A stretch of 64,000 nucleotides of DNA from Actinomadura barringtoniae (lineage in GTDB: Bacteria; Actinomycetota; Actinomycetes; Streptosporangiales; Streptosporangiaceae). Made by a program: the position numbers and the translations under genes. The stretch covers positions 310,001-374,000 of the forward strand of contig NZ_JAGEOJ010000005.1 in assembly GCF_017573505.1 (NCBI RefSeq). The letters run 5' to 3'. Shown one piece after another: positions 48,678-56,434 of the stretch (the first letter of the stretch is position 1; each line of letters begins with the position of its first letter). The notes beneath the pieces were generated by a model that saw only the letters and a list, made by a program, of their open reading frames with translations, was not told where the DNA came from and ran no database searches.

Positions 48678-51077
48678 ATGAGCCCCGCGAAGGCCGAGCC
48701 GGACGCCACCACCGCGGACGAGGCCCACGGCAGACCGCACCGCAGGCCGCGGCGCCGCCCGGTGTGGGTCCGCATCGCGGCCCTGCTGGTGGTGCCGCTG
48801 CTGTCGCTCGTCGCCATCTGGGCCTTCGCCGCGAACCTCACGCTCGACGCCGCCCTCAGCAAGTCCGCCGCCGAGCGCGCCAACGACAAGATCGGCCTAC
48901 CGGGGTCCCTGGTCTCGTCGAACCTCCAGGCGGAGCGAGCCTTGTCGGTGGTGTTCCTGACCACCGGCGATCGGGGGCGGGCGCAGCTGGCCGAACAGCG
49001 GGCCCGTACCGACACCGCCGAGGCGGCGTTCCGCCGCACCGCGCTCTCCCCCAAGGTGCGCTCCGACGCGGGCGCCGACATCCGGCAGCGGCTGGACGAT
49101 GTCTCCGCCAAGCTCAGCGAGCTGCGCGGCCTGCGCGCCGCGATCGACGGCCGCTCGATCGACAGGGCCGAGGCGATCAGCCGCTACGACACCCTCCTGG
49201 ACTCGACGCTGCGCCTGTTCAGCGGCCTGGTCATCATCAAGGACATCGGCATCATCCAGTCCGGCCGCGCGCTCATCAACATCGGCTGGTCGCGCGAGTA
49301 CATGATGCGCGAGGACTGCCTGATGCTCGCCGCGCAGGCGCAGCACGGCCGGCTGACCGCCGCCGAACGGGGCGACTTCGCGCGCTGGGCGGGCGCGAGC
49401 CGGGGGTTCTATCAGGTCGGCACCGTCGACCTGAACAGCCGGCTGTCCCCCACGATGGACACGTTCACCCAGTCCCCCGACTACCGGCGCTACCGCGAGC
49501 TCGAGGACGAGATCATCGCCTCGGGCGGCCGTCCGACCGCCGCCCAGCTGACCGAGTGGGCGCAGCTGACCCCGCGGCTGAACGCCGGCTGGGCGCAGGT
49601 GGTCAACGCCACGGGCGCCGTCCTCACCGAGCAGGCCAAGCCGATCGGCCAGTCGATCGCCCGCCAGCTCGTCGTGGCCGGCGGGCTCGGCCTGGCCGCG
49701 GTGCTGGTGTCGGTCGTCCTGTCGGTGCTGTTCGGCCGCGGCCTCGGCCGGGAGCTGCGCGAGCTGCAGCGGGTCGCCCGGCATCTCGCCGAGGACCGGC
49801 TGCCGTCGGTCGTGGCACGGCTGCGCCGCGGTGAACGGGTGGACCTGAGCGCCGAGGCGCCGCCGCTGACGGTCGGGCGCACGGCCGAGGTCGGCCGGGT
49901 CGCCGACGCGCTCACCCAGGTGCAGCACACCGCCGTGGCGAGCGCGATCGGCGAGGCGAGCCTCCGCCAGGGCATCAACCGCGTCTTCCTCAACCTCGCG
50001 TGGCGCAGCCAGTCGCTCCTGCACCGCCAGCTGCAGCTGCTGGACTCGATGGAGCGCCGTGCCGACTCCGAGGTGCTGGAGGACCTGTTCCGGCTGGACC
50101 ACCTCACGACCCGCATGCGCCGGCACGCCGAGGGCCTGGTGATCCTCTCGGGCGCGTCGCCCGGACGCGGCTGGAGCCGCCCCCTGCCGATGGTGGACGT
50201 GCTGCGCGCCGCGGTGGCCGAGGTGGAGGACTACGCGCGGGTCGAGGTCTCGACGAACGAGGAGATCTCGCTGGTCGGCACCGCCGCCGCGGACATCGTC
50301 CACCTGCTGGCCGAGCTGATCGAGAACGCCACCATGTTCTCGCCGCCCAACACCGAGGTGTCGGTGCGCGGCGAGCCGGTCGGCCAGGGCTACGCGATCG
50401 AGATCGTTGACCGCGGCATCGGCCTGGACGAGGCCGAACGGGCACGGCTCAACCAGATCCTCGCCCGGCCGCCGGAGTTCGACTTCGCCGACACCGACCG
50501 GCTCGGGCTGTTCGTCGTCGGCCGGCTGGCCGCCCGCCGCAAAGTGCGGGTCGGCCTGCAGCCCTCGTTCTACGGCGGGACGACCGCGATCGTCGTGCTG
50601 CCGCACGCCCTGGTGGTGAGCGCGCTCGAAGCGGGTCCCGCGCCGGCGTCGCTGCCCGAGGGCGGCCAGGAACTCCCGCCACGGCAGCGCGCGGACGAAG
50701 GCGCCCGGGGCCCCGCCGAAGGGGGCCCCGCCGAAGGGGTCCCCGCCGAGGGGCCGCCGCCGGCGTGGCCTCCCGTACCGGGCGATGCGGCGTCGCCGGT
50801 CCACGCGAGCCCGGCCTCCGGGACCGCCGACAAGCCCGTGCTCACCCGGCGCAAGCGGATGGAGAACCTCGTACCCCAGTTGCGGGCGAGCGCGCAGGCC
50901 CGGGGCGCCTCCCAGGAGCCGGGCCGGTCCTGGGCGGAGGTTCCCGCGGAACGCACGGAACAGGAGGCGACGGACACGCGCGACCTGTGGGGGGCCATCC
51001 AGGGCGGATGGGAACGGGGTCGCGACGACGAAACAGAGGCTGCGCCCGACCAGGCGCCGGGGGAAGGAACGGAATGA
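48678..51077 (+). CDS. Conservon sensor kinase (CvnA-type, nitrate/nitrite-sensor-like outer domain)
   Basis: 799 residues from ATG 48678 (GAAGGGG seven bases upstream). Helix WVRIAALLVVPLLSLVAIWAFAANL, an outer helical NIT-like domain to about 335, a second helix (LVVAGGLGLAAVLVSVVLSVLF), then a HAMP-like segment. A degenerate dimerisation region (LLHRQLQLLDSMERRADSEVLEDLFRLDHLTTRMRRHAEGL) leads to a HATPase domain with LIENATMFSPPN and VDRGIGLDEAE. The C-terminal roughly 170 residues are Pro/Ala/Glu-rich and disordered. It anchors the conservon complex with roadblock, DUF742 and GTPase proteins; no response regulator adjoins it. The stop overlaps the next ATG (ATGA). Confidence 0.94.
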   Translation: MSPAKAEPDATTADEAHGRPHRRPRRRPVWVRIAALLVVPLLSLVAIWAFAANLTLDAALSKSAAERANDKIGLPGSLVSSNLQAERALSVVFLTTGDRGRAQLAEQRARTDTAEAAFRRTALSPKVRSDAGADIRQRLDDVSAKLSELRGLRAAIDGRSIDRAEAISRYDTLLDSTLRLFSGLVIIKDIGIIQSGRALINIGWSREYMMREDCLMLAAQAQHGRLTAAERGDFARWAGASRGFYQVGTVDLNSRLSPTMDTFTQSPDYRRYRELEDEIIASGGRPTAAQLTEWAQLTPRLNAGWAQVVNATGAVLTEQAKPIGQSIARQLVVAGGLGLAAVLVSVVLSVLFGRGLGRELRELQRVARHLAEDRLPSVVARLRRGERVDLSAEAPPLTVGRTAEVGRVADALTQVQHTAVASAIGEASLRQGINRVFLNLAWRSQSLLHRQLQLLDSMERRADSEVLEDLFRLDHLTTRMRRHAEGLVILSGASPGRGWSRPLPMVDVLRAAVAEVEDYARVEVSTNEEISLVGTAAADIVHLLAELIENATMFSPPNTEVSVRGEPVGQGYAIEIVDRGIGLDEAERARLNQILARPPEFDFADTDRLGLFVVGRLAARRKVRVGLQPSFYGGTTAIVVLPHALVVSALEAGPAPASLPEGGQELPPRQRADEGARGPAEGGPAEGVPAEGPPPAWPPVPGDAASPVHASPASGTADKPVLTRRKRMENLVPQLRASAQARGASQEPGRSWAEVPAERTEQEATDTRDLWGAIQGGWERGRDDETEAAPDQAPGEGTE

Positions 51078-51487
51078 CACAGTCCGACATCGGCGGTGAG
51101 CTCGGCTGGATGCTCGACGATCTCGTCGACCGGGTGGGCGAGGTCCGCAAGGCCCTGGTGCTGTCCAGGGACGGCCTGATCATGGGCGCCACGCGCGGGA
51201 TGACCCGCGAGGACGCCGAGTTCCTGGCCGCGCTCGCCGCGGGGTTCTTCAGCCTGGCCTCCGGCGCCCGCGATCACCTGGACGCGGGCGACGTCCGGCA
51301 GGCGGTGATCGAGCTCGACGAGGGCCTGTTCTTCGTCGTGCCCGCCGGGGTCGGCAGCTGCCTGGCCCTGCTCAGCCGCGCGGGCAGCAATGCCGGCCTG
51401 GTGAGCTACGAGATGACGATGCTGGTCAAACGGGTCAGCCGGCACCTGGCCGCCAAGCCGCGCAACGCCGGCCTCGGCGCGGAGTGA
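51074..51487 (+). CDS. Roadblock/LC7-domain protein (CvnB-type)
   Basis: 137 residues, starting in the stop of the kinase gene. LGWMLDDLVDRVGEVRKALVLSRDGL and MGATRGMTREDAEFLAALAAGFFSLA are the standard opening of conservon roadblock proteins. It dimerises and works with the Ras-like GTPase two genes on, probably as a GTPase-activating or scaffolding subunit at the membrane. Confidence 0.95.
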   Translation: MTQSDIGGELGWMLDDLVDRVGEVRKALVLSRDGLIMGATRGMTREDAEFLAALAAGFFSLASGARDHLDAGDVRQAVIELDEGLFFVVPAGVGSCLALLSRAGSNAGLVSYEMTMLVKRVSRHLAAKPRNAGLGAE

Positions 51488-51493
51488 CGGGCG

Positions 51494-51865
51494 ATGAGCG
51501 GCCATCGCGAACGATGGCTGGACGATGAGGCCGGCCCCCTCGTCCGCCCGTACGCCATCACCCGTGGCCGGACCCGGGCGCGCGGCGCCCCGCTGGACCT
51601 GGTGACCATCCTGGTCGCCTCCGGCGAGGCCGTGCCGCCCAGGTCCCGCCTGTCGCCGGAGCAGCTGCGCCTGCTCTGGCTGTGCCAGATCCCGCACACC
51701 GTGGCGGACCTGGCCTCTCGCCTCGAACTGCCGTTGGGAGTCATCCGGGTGCTGGTGGACGAGCTCATCGAGCACCGGCTGCTCCGGGTCGACCTGCCCG
51801 CGCCGACCGAGCTCCCCGATCTCGCGACGTTGAGGAGGATCCGTGACCAGCTACGAACGATCTGA
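51494..51865 (+). CDS. DUF742 protein (CvnC-type)
   Basis: 123 residues. WLDDEAGPLVRPYAITRGRTRA opens the family and a winged-helix-like part follows (LWLCQIPHTVADLASRLELPLGVIRVLVDELIEH). It is always third in conservons. It overlaps the GTPase gene by 23 bases. The biochemical role is not settled; it binds other conservon members in Streptomyces. Confidence 0.95.
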   Translation: MSGHRERWLDDEAGPLVRPYAITRGRTRARGAPLDLVTILVASGEAVPPRSRLSPEQLRLLWLCQIPHTVADLASRLELPLGVIRVLVDELIEHRLLRVDLPAPTELPDLATLRRIRDQLRTI

Positions 51866-52439
51866 CGGCGGCACCGCGCCGCGGGCCGCCTACAAGATTC
51901 TCGTGGCCGGGGGCTTCGGCGCCGGAAAGACCACGATGGTCGGCGCGGTGAGCGAGATCCGCCCACTGCAGACCGAGGAGGCGCTCACCGAGGCGAGCGT
52001 GGGCGTCGACGACCTGAGCGACCTGGAGCGCAAGACCACCACGACCGTCGCCATGGACTTCGGCCGCATCACGCTGCGGGGCGGCCTGTCGGTCTACCTG
52101 TTCGGCACGCCCGGGCAGGAGCGGTTCTGGTTCATGTGGGAGGAGCTCGCGCGCGGCGCGCTGGGCGCGGTCGTCATGGTGGACACGCGCCGCATCACCG
52201 CGAGCTTCGCCTCCATCGACTACTTCGAGCAGCGCGCGGAGCCGTTCGTCATCGCGGTCAACCGCTTCGACGGGTCCATCGAGTACACCGAGGACGAGAT
52301 CCGCACCGCCCTGGACGTGGACGCCAGAATCCCGATCATCCTGTTCGACGCGCGCGATCGGGAGTCGGCCAAGTACGTGCTGATCGAGCTTCTGGAGCAT
52401 GCCATCCGCCAGCCGCGCCCGGCCCCGGCCCGCCTCTGA
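51843..52439 (+). CDS. Ras-like GTPase (CvnD-type)
   Basis: 198 residues from GTG 51843. P-loop VAGGFGAGKTT, switch region EASVGVDDLS then KTTTTVAMDFGRI, G3 FGTPGQERFWFM, G4 NRFDG. A MglA-like bacterial small GTPase that switches with the roadblock partner. It completes a four-gene conservon; no P450 (CvnE) follows. The next gene is a sigma factor 102 bases on. Confidence 0.96.
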   Translation: MTSYERSDGGTAPRAAYKILVAGGFGAGKTTMVGAVSEIRPLQTEEALTEASVGVDDLSDLERKTTTTVAMDFGRITLRGGLSVYLFGTPGQERFWFMWEELARGALGAVVMVDTRRITASFASIDYFEQRAEPFVIAVNRFDGSIEYTEDEIRTALDVDARIPIILFDARDRESAKYVLIELLEHAIRQPRPAPARL

Positions 52440-52499
52440 CGGCTCGGTCGGAATGATCCGTTTCTGGCACGGAACGCCGAACGCGGCATAGGTTCATGC

Positions 52500-52534
52500 C
52501 CTCCCTGGTGTCTATGGGAGTGACATCAGGGAGG
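52500..52534 (+). promoter_or_regulatory. Leader hairpin covering the ribosome binding site of the sigma gene
   Basis: CCTCCCTGGTG (52500-52510) pairs with CATCAGGGAGG (52524-52534): 11 pairs including one G-U in RNA, with a 13-base loop. The right arm contains most of the Shine-Dalgarno sequence GGGAGGAG (52529-52536) of the GTG at 52542. If the transcript starts upstream of 52500, this hairpin would hide the site and could make translation conditional. Confidence 0.6.
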
Positions 52535-52541
52535 AGCCGCC

Positions 52542-53045
52542 GTGAAGCGAGAGGCGCGTGAGAGTTTCGCCGCGTTCGTCGCGGCCCGGTCCGCCGGGCT
52601 GATGCGGACGGCGTACGTGCTCACCGGCGACCAGCACGCTGCCGAGGACCTGCTCCAGACGGCCTTGACCAAGACCGCGGCGCGCTGGAAGAACGTGGTC
52701 GACAACCCCGAGGCGTACGTCCGCAAGGTCATGTACCACGAGCAGGTCAACCGCTGGAAACGGCGCGGGCGGGAGTCCGCGCTGCCCGCCTCGTGGGAGC
52801 AGACCGACCGCGACCGGAGCGGCGACGTCGATCTCCGGCTCTCGCTGCAGCAGGCGCTCCTGGCCCTGCCGCCGCGGAAGCGGGCGGTGCTCGTGTTGCG
52901 CTACTTCGAGGACCTGCCCGAGTCGCAGGTCGCCGAGATCCTCGGCTGCTCGGTCGGGACCGTGCGCAGCCAGACCCACCGGGCCATCGCGCGGCTGCGC
53001 GAACTGGTGCCCGATCTGACTCTGGAGCTGGAGAGGACGTCATGA
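52542..53045 (+). CDS. SigE-family ECF RNA polymerase sigma factor
   Basis: 167 residues from GTG 52542. Region 2: FAAFVAARSAGLMRTAYVLTGDQHAAEDLLQTALTKTAARW; region 4: LALPPRKRAVLVLRYFEDLPESQVAEILGCSVGTVRSQTHRAIARL. The length and sequence match the actinobacterial SigE-like ECF group that often stands next to a short membrane protein. The stop overlaps the next ATG (ATGA), so the two proteins are made together. The leader hairpin (52500-52534) could set translation. Confidence 0.94.
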   Translation: MKREARESFAAFVAARSAGLMRTAYVLTGDQHAAEDLLQTALTKTAARWKNVVDNPEAYVRKVMYHEQVNRWKRRGRESALPASWEQTDRDRSGDVDLRLSLQQALLALPPRKRAVLVLRYFEDLPESQVAEILGCSVGTVRSQTHRAIARLRELVPDLTLELERTS

Positions 53046-53992
53046 CCGCCGACATGCTCAAGGAGGCGCTCGAGGCGATCGCCGACCGGGCCGAGCCGGT
53101 CGACGGAATGGCCGAACGGGCCCTGCGGCGGGCCACCGGGCGCCGCCGCACACGGGCGATCGCCGGGGCGTCGCTCGCCCTGGCCGCCGCCATCGCCGTC
53201 CCGGCCACGGTCGTTCAGGCTCAGGGCGAGAGCGGATCTTCGAGCAAGAAGCCGCAGGTGCTCGCCCCGGCCACCGGCGGCCTGCCGTCCAACACGGCCG
53301 CGGAGTTGCAGGCCGCCAAGGCGTGCATGCGCGACGGTCCGCCCACCGGGAACATGGGCGAGGACCGGCCCGATCTGGGGAAGCTGCCCGACTTCCGGCT
53401 CGCGGTCAGGCAGCGGGTCGGCGGGCAGGGCGGGCAGTTCGTCGCCGAGGTGGCCAGCGAGAAGGGGTTCGTGCTCTGCTCGGGCAGCTCCAAGGAGGGC
53501 AATGCCGAGCCTCCGACCTTCCACCCCTGGGTCGGCAGCGCGGCGAAGGGCGGCCTCTGGGACTTCACCGCCCCGGTGCGGGTCGACGCGATCACCATCG
53601 TCTCGGCGATCGGGGAGAACGGCGCGGGTTCCTCCGGGGATCAGTTGCACGCCCTCGTCACCGGCCGCGTCAAGTCGGACGTCGCACGCGTCGTCGTCAC
53701 CTGGAACTTCGGCCGCACGACGCAGGCCACCCTCCGGAACGGCTTCTTCATCTCCCGCGTGGCCAGCAAGATGATCCCCGACAAGACGGCGACCGGCCCG
53801 ATGTCCAAAGGGGCGATGACCCAGCAGGACGATCGCCTGCTCTCGGTGTCCGGCTACGGCGCCGACGGCCAGCTCGTGTACATCTTCCGTCCGCAGGGCG
53901 AAGATACCGGCCGTTTCGTGCCCGAGGACTGCGCCGACGGCATCACCGGGCCCAAGCCTGCCCTCTGCCAGGACCTCGGCAGCAGGTACTGA
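53042..53992 (+). CDS. Membrane-anchored exported protein coupled to the sigma factor
   Basis: 316 residues, starting in the sigma stop. About 38 cytoplasmic residues (LKEALEAIADRAEPVDGMAERALRRA), one helix (AIAGASLALAAAIAVPATVV), then an outer beta-rich domain. Two Cys pairs (KACMRD...FVLCSG; EDCADG...PALCQD) may form disulfides. The short inner tail and the pairing suggest an anti-sigma or sensing role, but no known anti-sigma motif (such as HxxxCxxC) is present, so this is inferred from context. Confidence 0.8.
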   Translation: MTADMLKEALEAIADRAEPVDGMAERALRRATGRRRTRAIAGASLALAAAIAVPATVVQAQGESGSSSKKPQVLAPATGGLPSNTAAELQAAKACMRDGPPTGNMGEDRPDLGKLPDFRLAVRQRVGGQGGQFVAEVASEKGFVLCSGSSKEGNAEPPTFHPWVGSAAKGGLWDFTAPVRVDAITIVSAIGENGAGSSGDQLHALVTGRVKSDVARVVVTWNFGRTTQATLRNGFFISRVASKMIPDKTATGPMSKGAMTQQDDRLLSVSGYGADGQLVYIFRPQGEDTGRFVPEDCADGITGPKPALCQDLGSRY

Positions 53993-54000
53993 GCAGACGA

Positions 54001-54038
54001 CGCAGGGCCCCGGCCATGGAGGTGGCCGGGGCCCTGCG
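54001..54038. terminator. Bidirectional intrinsic terminator
   Basis: CGCAGGGCCCCGGCC (54001-54015), eight-base loop, GGCCGGGGCCCTGCG (54024-54038): a perfect 15-bp stem between the convergent sigma-unit and nitronate monooxygenase genes. There is no clear T-run; the strength and position support the call. Confidence 0.8.
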
Positions 54039-54069
54039 GGGCGCCGTGGGGTCGTGGGGGTCTTGGGGG

Positions 54070-55179
54070 TCAGGCTTCGGTGATGGTGTTGAGGCGTTCG
54101 AGTGCCTCGACGTACTCCTCGATGATGTCGTAGACCACCTGGGCGGCAGGCTTGACCTGGTTCATCGAGCCGACGATCTGGCCGACCGGGAAGGTGACCA
54201 GCTCGCCGTCGCCGGAACGGGCGATGCGCGGCAGCGCGTCGGCGACCAGCATGAACTGCATGGGCATCGGGAGGTAGCCGGGCGACTTCTCGCCCTCCCA
54301 TGCCTCGGTCCAGGCGGTCTTGAGGAAGCGGGCGGGCTTGCCGGTCCAGGCGCGGGAGCGCACGGTGTCGCGCGAGGTCGCCTTGAGCAGCTTGGGGAGG
54401 GCGCGTTCGGGGGTGTCGGCCTCGTCGACCGTCAGCCAGATCGAGCCGGTCCACACGCCGTCCGCGCCGAGCGCCATGCCCGCGGCCATCTGGCGGCCGC
54501 GGCCGATGCCGCCGGCGGCCAGGACCATGGTGTCCTCGCCGACCGCGTCCACGACCTCGGGGATGAGGACCATGGTGGACACGTCGCCGGTGTGGCCGCC
54601 CGCCTCGGTGCCCTGCGCGACGATGATGTCGACGCCGGCCTCGACCTGCTTGCGGGCGTGGCGGGCGTTGGACGCCAGGCCCGCGACCTTGACGCCGTGC
54701 CCGTGGGCCTCCTCGACGACGTCGGCGGGCGGCGGGCCGAGCGCGCTCGCCAGCAGCGCGATCGGGTGCTTCAGCGCGATCTCGACCTGGGGCCTGGCCG
54801 TCTGGTCGGTCCAGCCGAGCAGGGCCCTGCCGGCCTTCTCGGTGGACGGCTCGACGCCGTGCTCGGCGAGCAGGTCGTCGAGGAACTTGCGATGCTCGGC
54901 CGGGATCATCCCCTGGAGCTTGCCGAGCAGTTCCTCGGCGTCGCCCAGGTCGCTGCCCTCGTACTTGGCGGGCATGACCACGTCCACGCCGTACGGCTTG
55001 CCGCCGACGTGCTCGTCGATCCACTTGAGCTCGAGCTCGAGCTCCTCGGGTGAGAAGTACAGCGCGCCGAGCACGCCCATGCCGCCGGCGCGGCTCACCG
55101 CGGCGACGACGTCGCGGCAGTGACTGAACGCGAAGATCGGGTACTCAATGCCGAATAGTTCGGTGACTCGTGTCCGCAC
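54070..55179 (-). CDS. Nitronate monooxygenase (2-nitropropane dioxygenase family)
   Basis: 369 residues from GTG 55179; a TTG at 55215 would extend it into the KstR-like box and is unlikely. TIM barrel with TELFGIEYPIFAFSH, DIIVAQGTEAGGHTGD (the family His) and VLAAGGIGRGRQMAAGMALGADGVW (FMN phosphate site). Related flavoproteins sit in the KstR/KstR2 regulons (Rv3553, IpdC) and act on steroid ring CoA intermediates, so a catabolic reductase role is as likely as nitronate oxidation. It has no strong ribosome binding site. Confidence 0.9.
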   Translation of the reverse strand: MRTRVTELFGIEYPIFAFSHCRDVVAAVSRAGGMGVLGALYFSPEELELELKWIDEHVGGKPYGVDVVMPAKYEGSDLGDAEELLGKLQGMIPAEHRKFLDDLLAEHGVEPSTEKAGRALLGWTDQTARPQVEIALKHPIALLASALGPPPADVVEEAHGHGVKVAGLASNARHARKQVEAGVDIIVAQGTEAGGHTGDVSTMVLIPEVVDAVGEDTMVLAAGGIGRGRQMAAGMALGADGVWTGSIWLTVDEADTPERALPKLLKATSRDTVRSRAWTGKPARFLKTAWTEAWEGEKSPGYLPMPMQFMLVADALPRIARSGDGELVTFPVGQIVGSMNQVKPAAQVVYDIIEEYVEALERLNTITEA

Positions 55180-55210
55180 GTTGCGACCATAAGCCCGCCG
55201 GGCATCAAAC

Positions 55211-55279
55211 TGCAACAGGTTCTAGTTTCTAATCTGGGCAGCACGAAGCAGAGGCCCGGATGACCTAGAACACGTATCA
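55211..55279 (-). promoter_or_regulatory. KstR-like box pair upstream of the nitronate monooxygenase gene
   Basis: T-GC-AAC-AG-GTT-CT-A (55211-55224) matches TNNAACNNGTTNNA at every fixed base; T-AG-AAC-AC-GTA-TC-A (55266-55279) has one mismatch. On the minus strand the first contains TAGAAC as a -10, with TTCGTG 17 bases upstream as a weak -35. The boxes start 55 bases apart, as do the pair at 45303/45358. Confidence 0.6.
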
Positions 55280-55294
55280 GAGTTAGCGGGAGGG

Positions 55295-56311
55295 TCAGGG
55301 CTGCTGGGTGGGCAGCTGGACGTCGCCGAACCGCCCGTCGGACTGGCGCACCGGCTTCTTCGGGGCGCGCGCGGCCCGCCGGTTGGCGAGCACGCCGACG
55401 ATCAGGCCGAGCAGCAGCAGGCTGAGCCCGACGAAGATCGACCCGACCGGGATGTAGCTGCGCACCGCGTTGATCTTGAGGGCGCTGTCGTTGGACAGGT
55501 CGATCAGGCCCTTCTGGTCCTTGTCGACCGTGTTGAGATCGGCCTGCGCGACGGTCATCGTGCCCCGCCCGTCCGGCGTCTGGACCGTGCTGTGGATGTT
55601 CTGCCTGACCTTCACCGGCACGCCGGTGCGCGGGTCGACCCAGAAGCTGATCTGGGCGGACGAATAGCGGTCGACCTTCTGGTCGGGCGCCTTCGGGTCC
55701 ATCCCGAGCAGCTTGGCGGGCAGCTTGGTGTCCAGCGCCGCCGTCTTGGTGTTGGGGATCTGCTGGTCGAAGCGGTAGACCTTCAGCCCGTCCACCTTCT
55801 CGGTGGCGGCGTAGCGCATCGGCGAGGACTGCCTGGTGGTCATGTCGAAGAACGGGTAGTCCCGCTTCTGTACGTTCGCCAGCGGGAACACCAGCGCGTA
55901 ACCGGACAGCTTCACCGAGTTGTCGCCGTCGACGTTCACGCCGCAGCACTGCACGAGCTCGGCGGTGCGCCGGTCGAGCGCGATCCGGAAGCCCTGGATC
56001 TGGATCGGCTTGTCCGGCTTGGCCTCGTCGAAGATGTTGGTGGTGGAGTCCCACACCGCGATCCGGTTGTCGCCGTTGTTGGCCCGCACGTCCCCGCGGA
56101 CGGTGTTGTTGGCCATCAGCGTGACGCCGGTCTTGGCCTTCAGCGTCGTCGCGTCGAAGTAGGTCGCGTTGTGCGCCTCGAGGCGGGTGAGCTGGTACCG
56201 GTTCAGCGGCAGCAGGACCACCTGGTCGGCCACATAGAACCTGACCAACGGCGCGAGAGCGAGGAAGAACGCTCCGAGGGCGATCAGGACGAGTCCGACC
56301 GAACGCCGCAT
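55295..56311 (-). CDS. DUF3068 membrane protein
   Basis: 338 residues from ATG 56311 behind GGGAGG. Helix RSVGLVLIALGAFFLALAPLVRFYV, a large outer beta-rich domain (residues 30-290, with CCGVNVDG and FWVDPRTGVPVKVRQ) and a second helix near the C-terminus (YIPVGSIFVGLSLLLLGLIVGVLA) with a basic tail. Porin-like PorA/DUF3068 proteins of this plan occur across actinobacteria; the mycobacterial homologue is Rv0227c. Function is unknown; envelope biogenesis is likely from its neighbours. Confidence 0.92.
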   Translation of the reverse strand: MRRSVGLVLIALGAFFLALAPLVRFYVADQVVLLPLNRYQLTRLEAHNATYFDATTLKAKTGVTLMANNTVRGDVRANNGDNRIAVWDSTTNIFDEAKPDKPIQIQGFRIALDRRTAELVQCCGVNVDGDNSVKLSGYALVFPLANVQKRDYPFFDMTTRQSSPMRYAATEKVDGLKVYRFDQQIPNTKTAALDTKLPAKLLGMDPKAPDQKVDRYSSAQISFWVDPRTGVPVKVRQNIHSTVQTPDGRGTMTVAQADLNTVDKDQKGLIDLSNDSALKINAVRSYIPVGSIFVGLSLLLLGLIVGVLANRRAARAPKKPVRQSDGRFGDVQLPTQQP

Positions 56312-56434
56312 CAACACCTCCCGGGAACTGCCGGAGATTCGCTCACCACGGGTCGAATCCGGCGTGTCCGCGCTACCCTACAGGACCCTCTCCAACCGTC
56401 AGTCCAATAGCCGAACTCCCCCAGAAAGGCCATT

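Noticed and set aside
48678..52439. P450 at the window start as the CvnE partner of the conservon
   Set aside because: It lies 48 kb away; conservon P450s are normally adjacent.
53042..53992. Zinc anti-sigma (ZAS) protein
   Set aside because: No HxxxCxxC motif in the short cytoplasmic part; only genomic context suggests an anti-sigma role.
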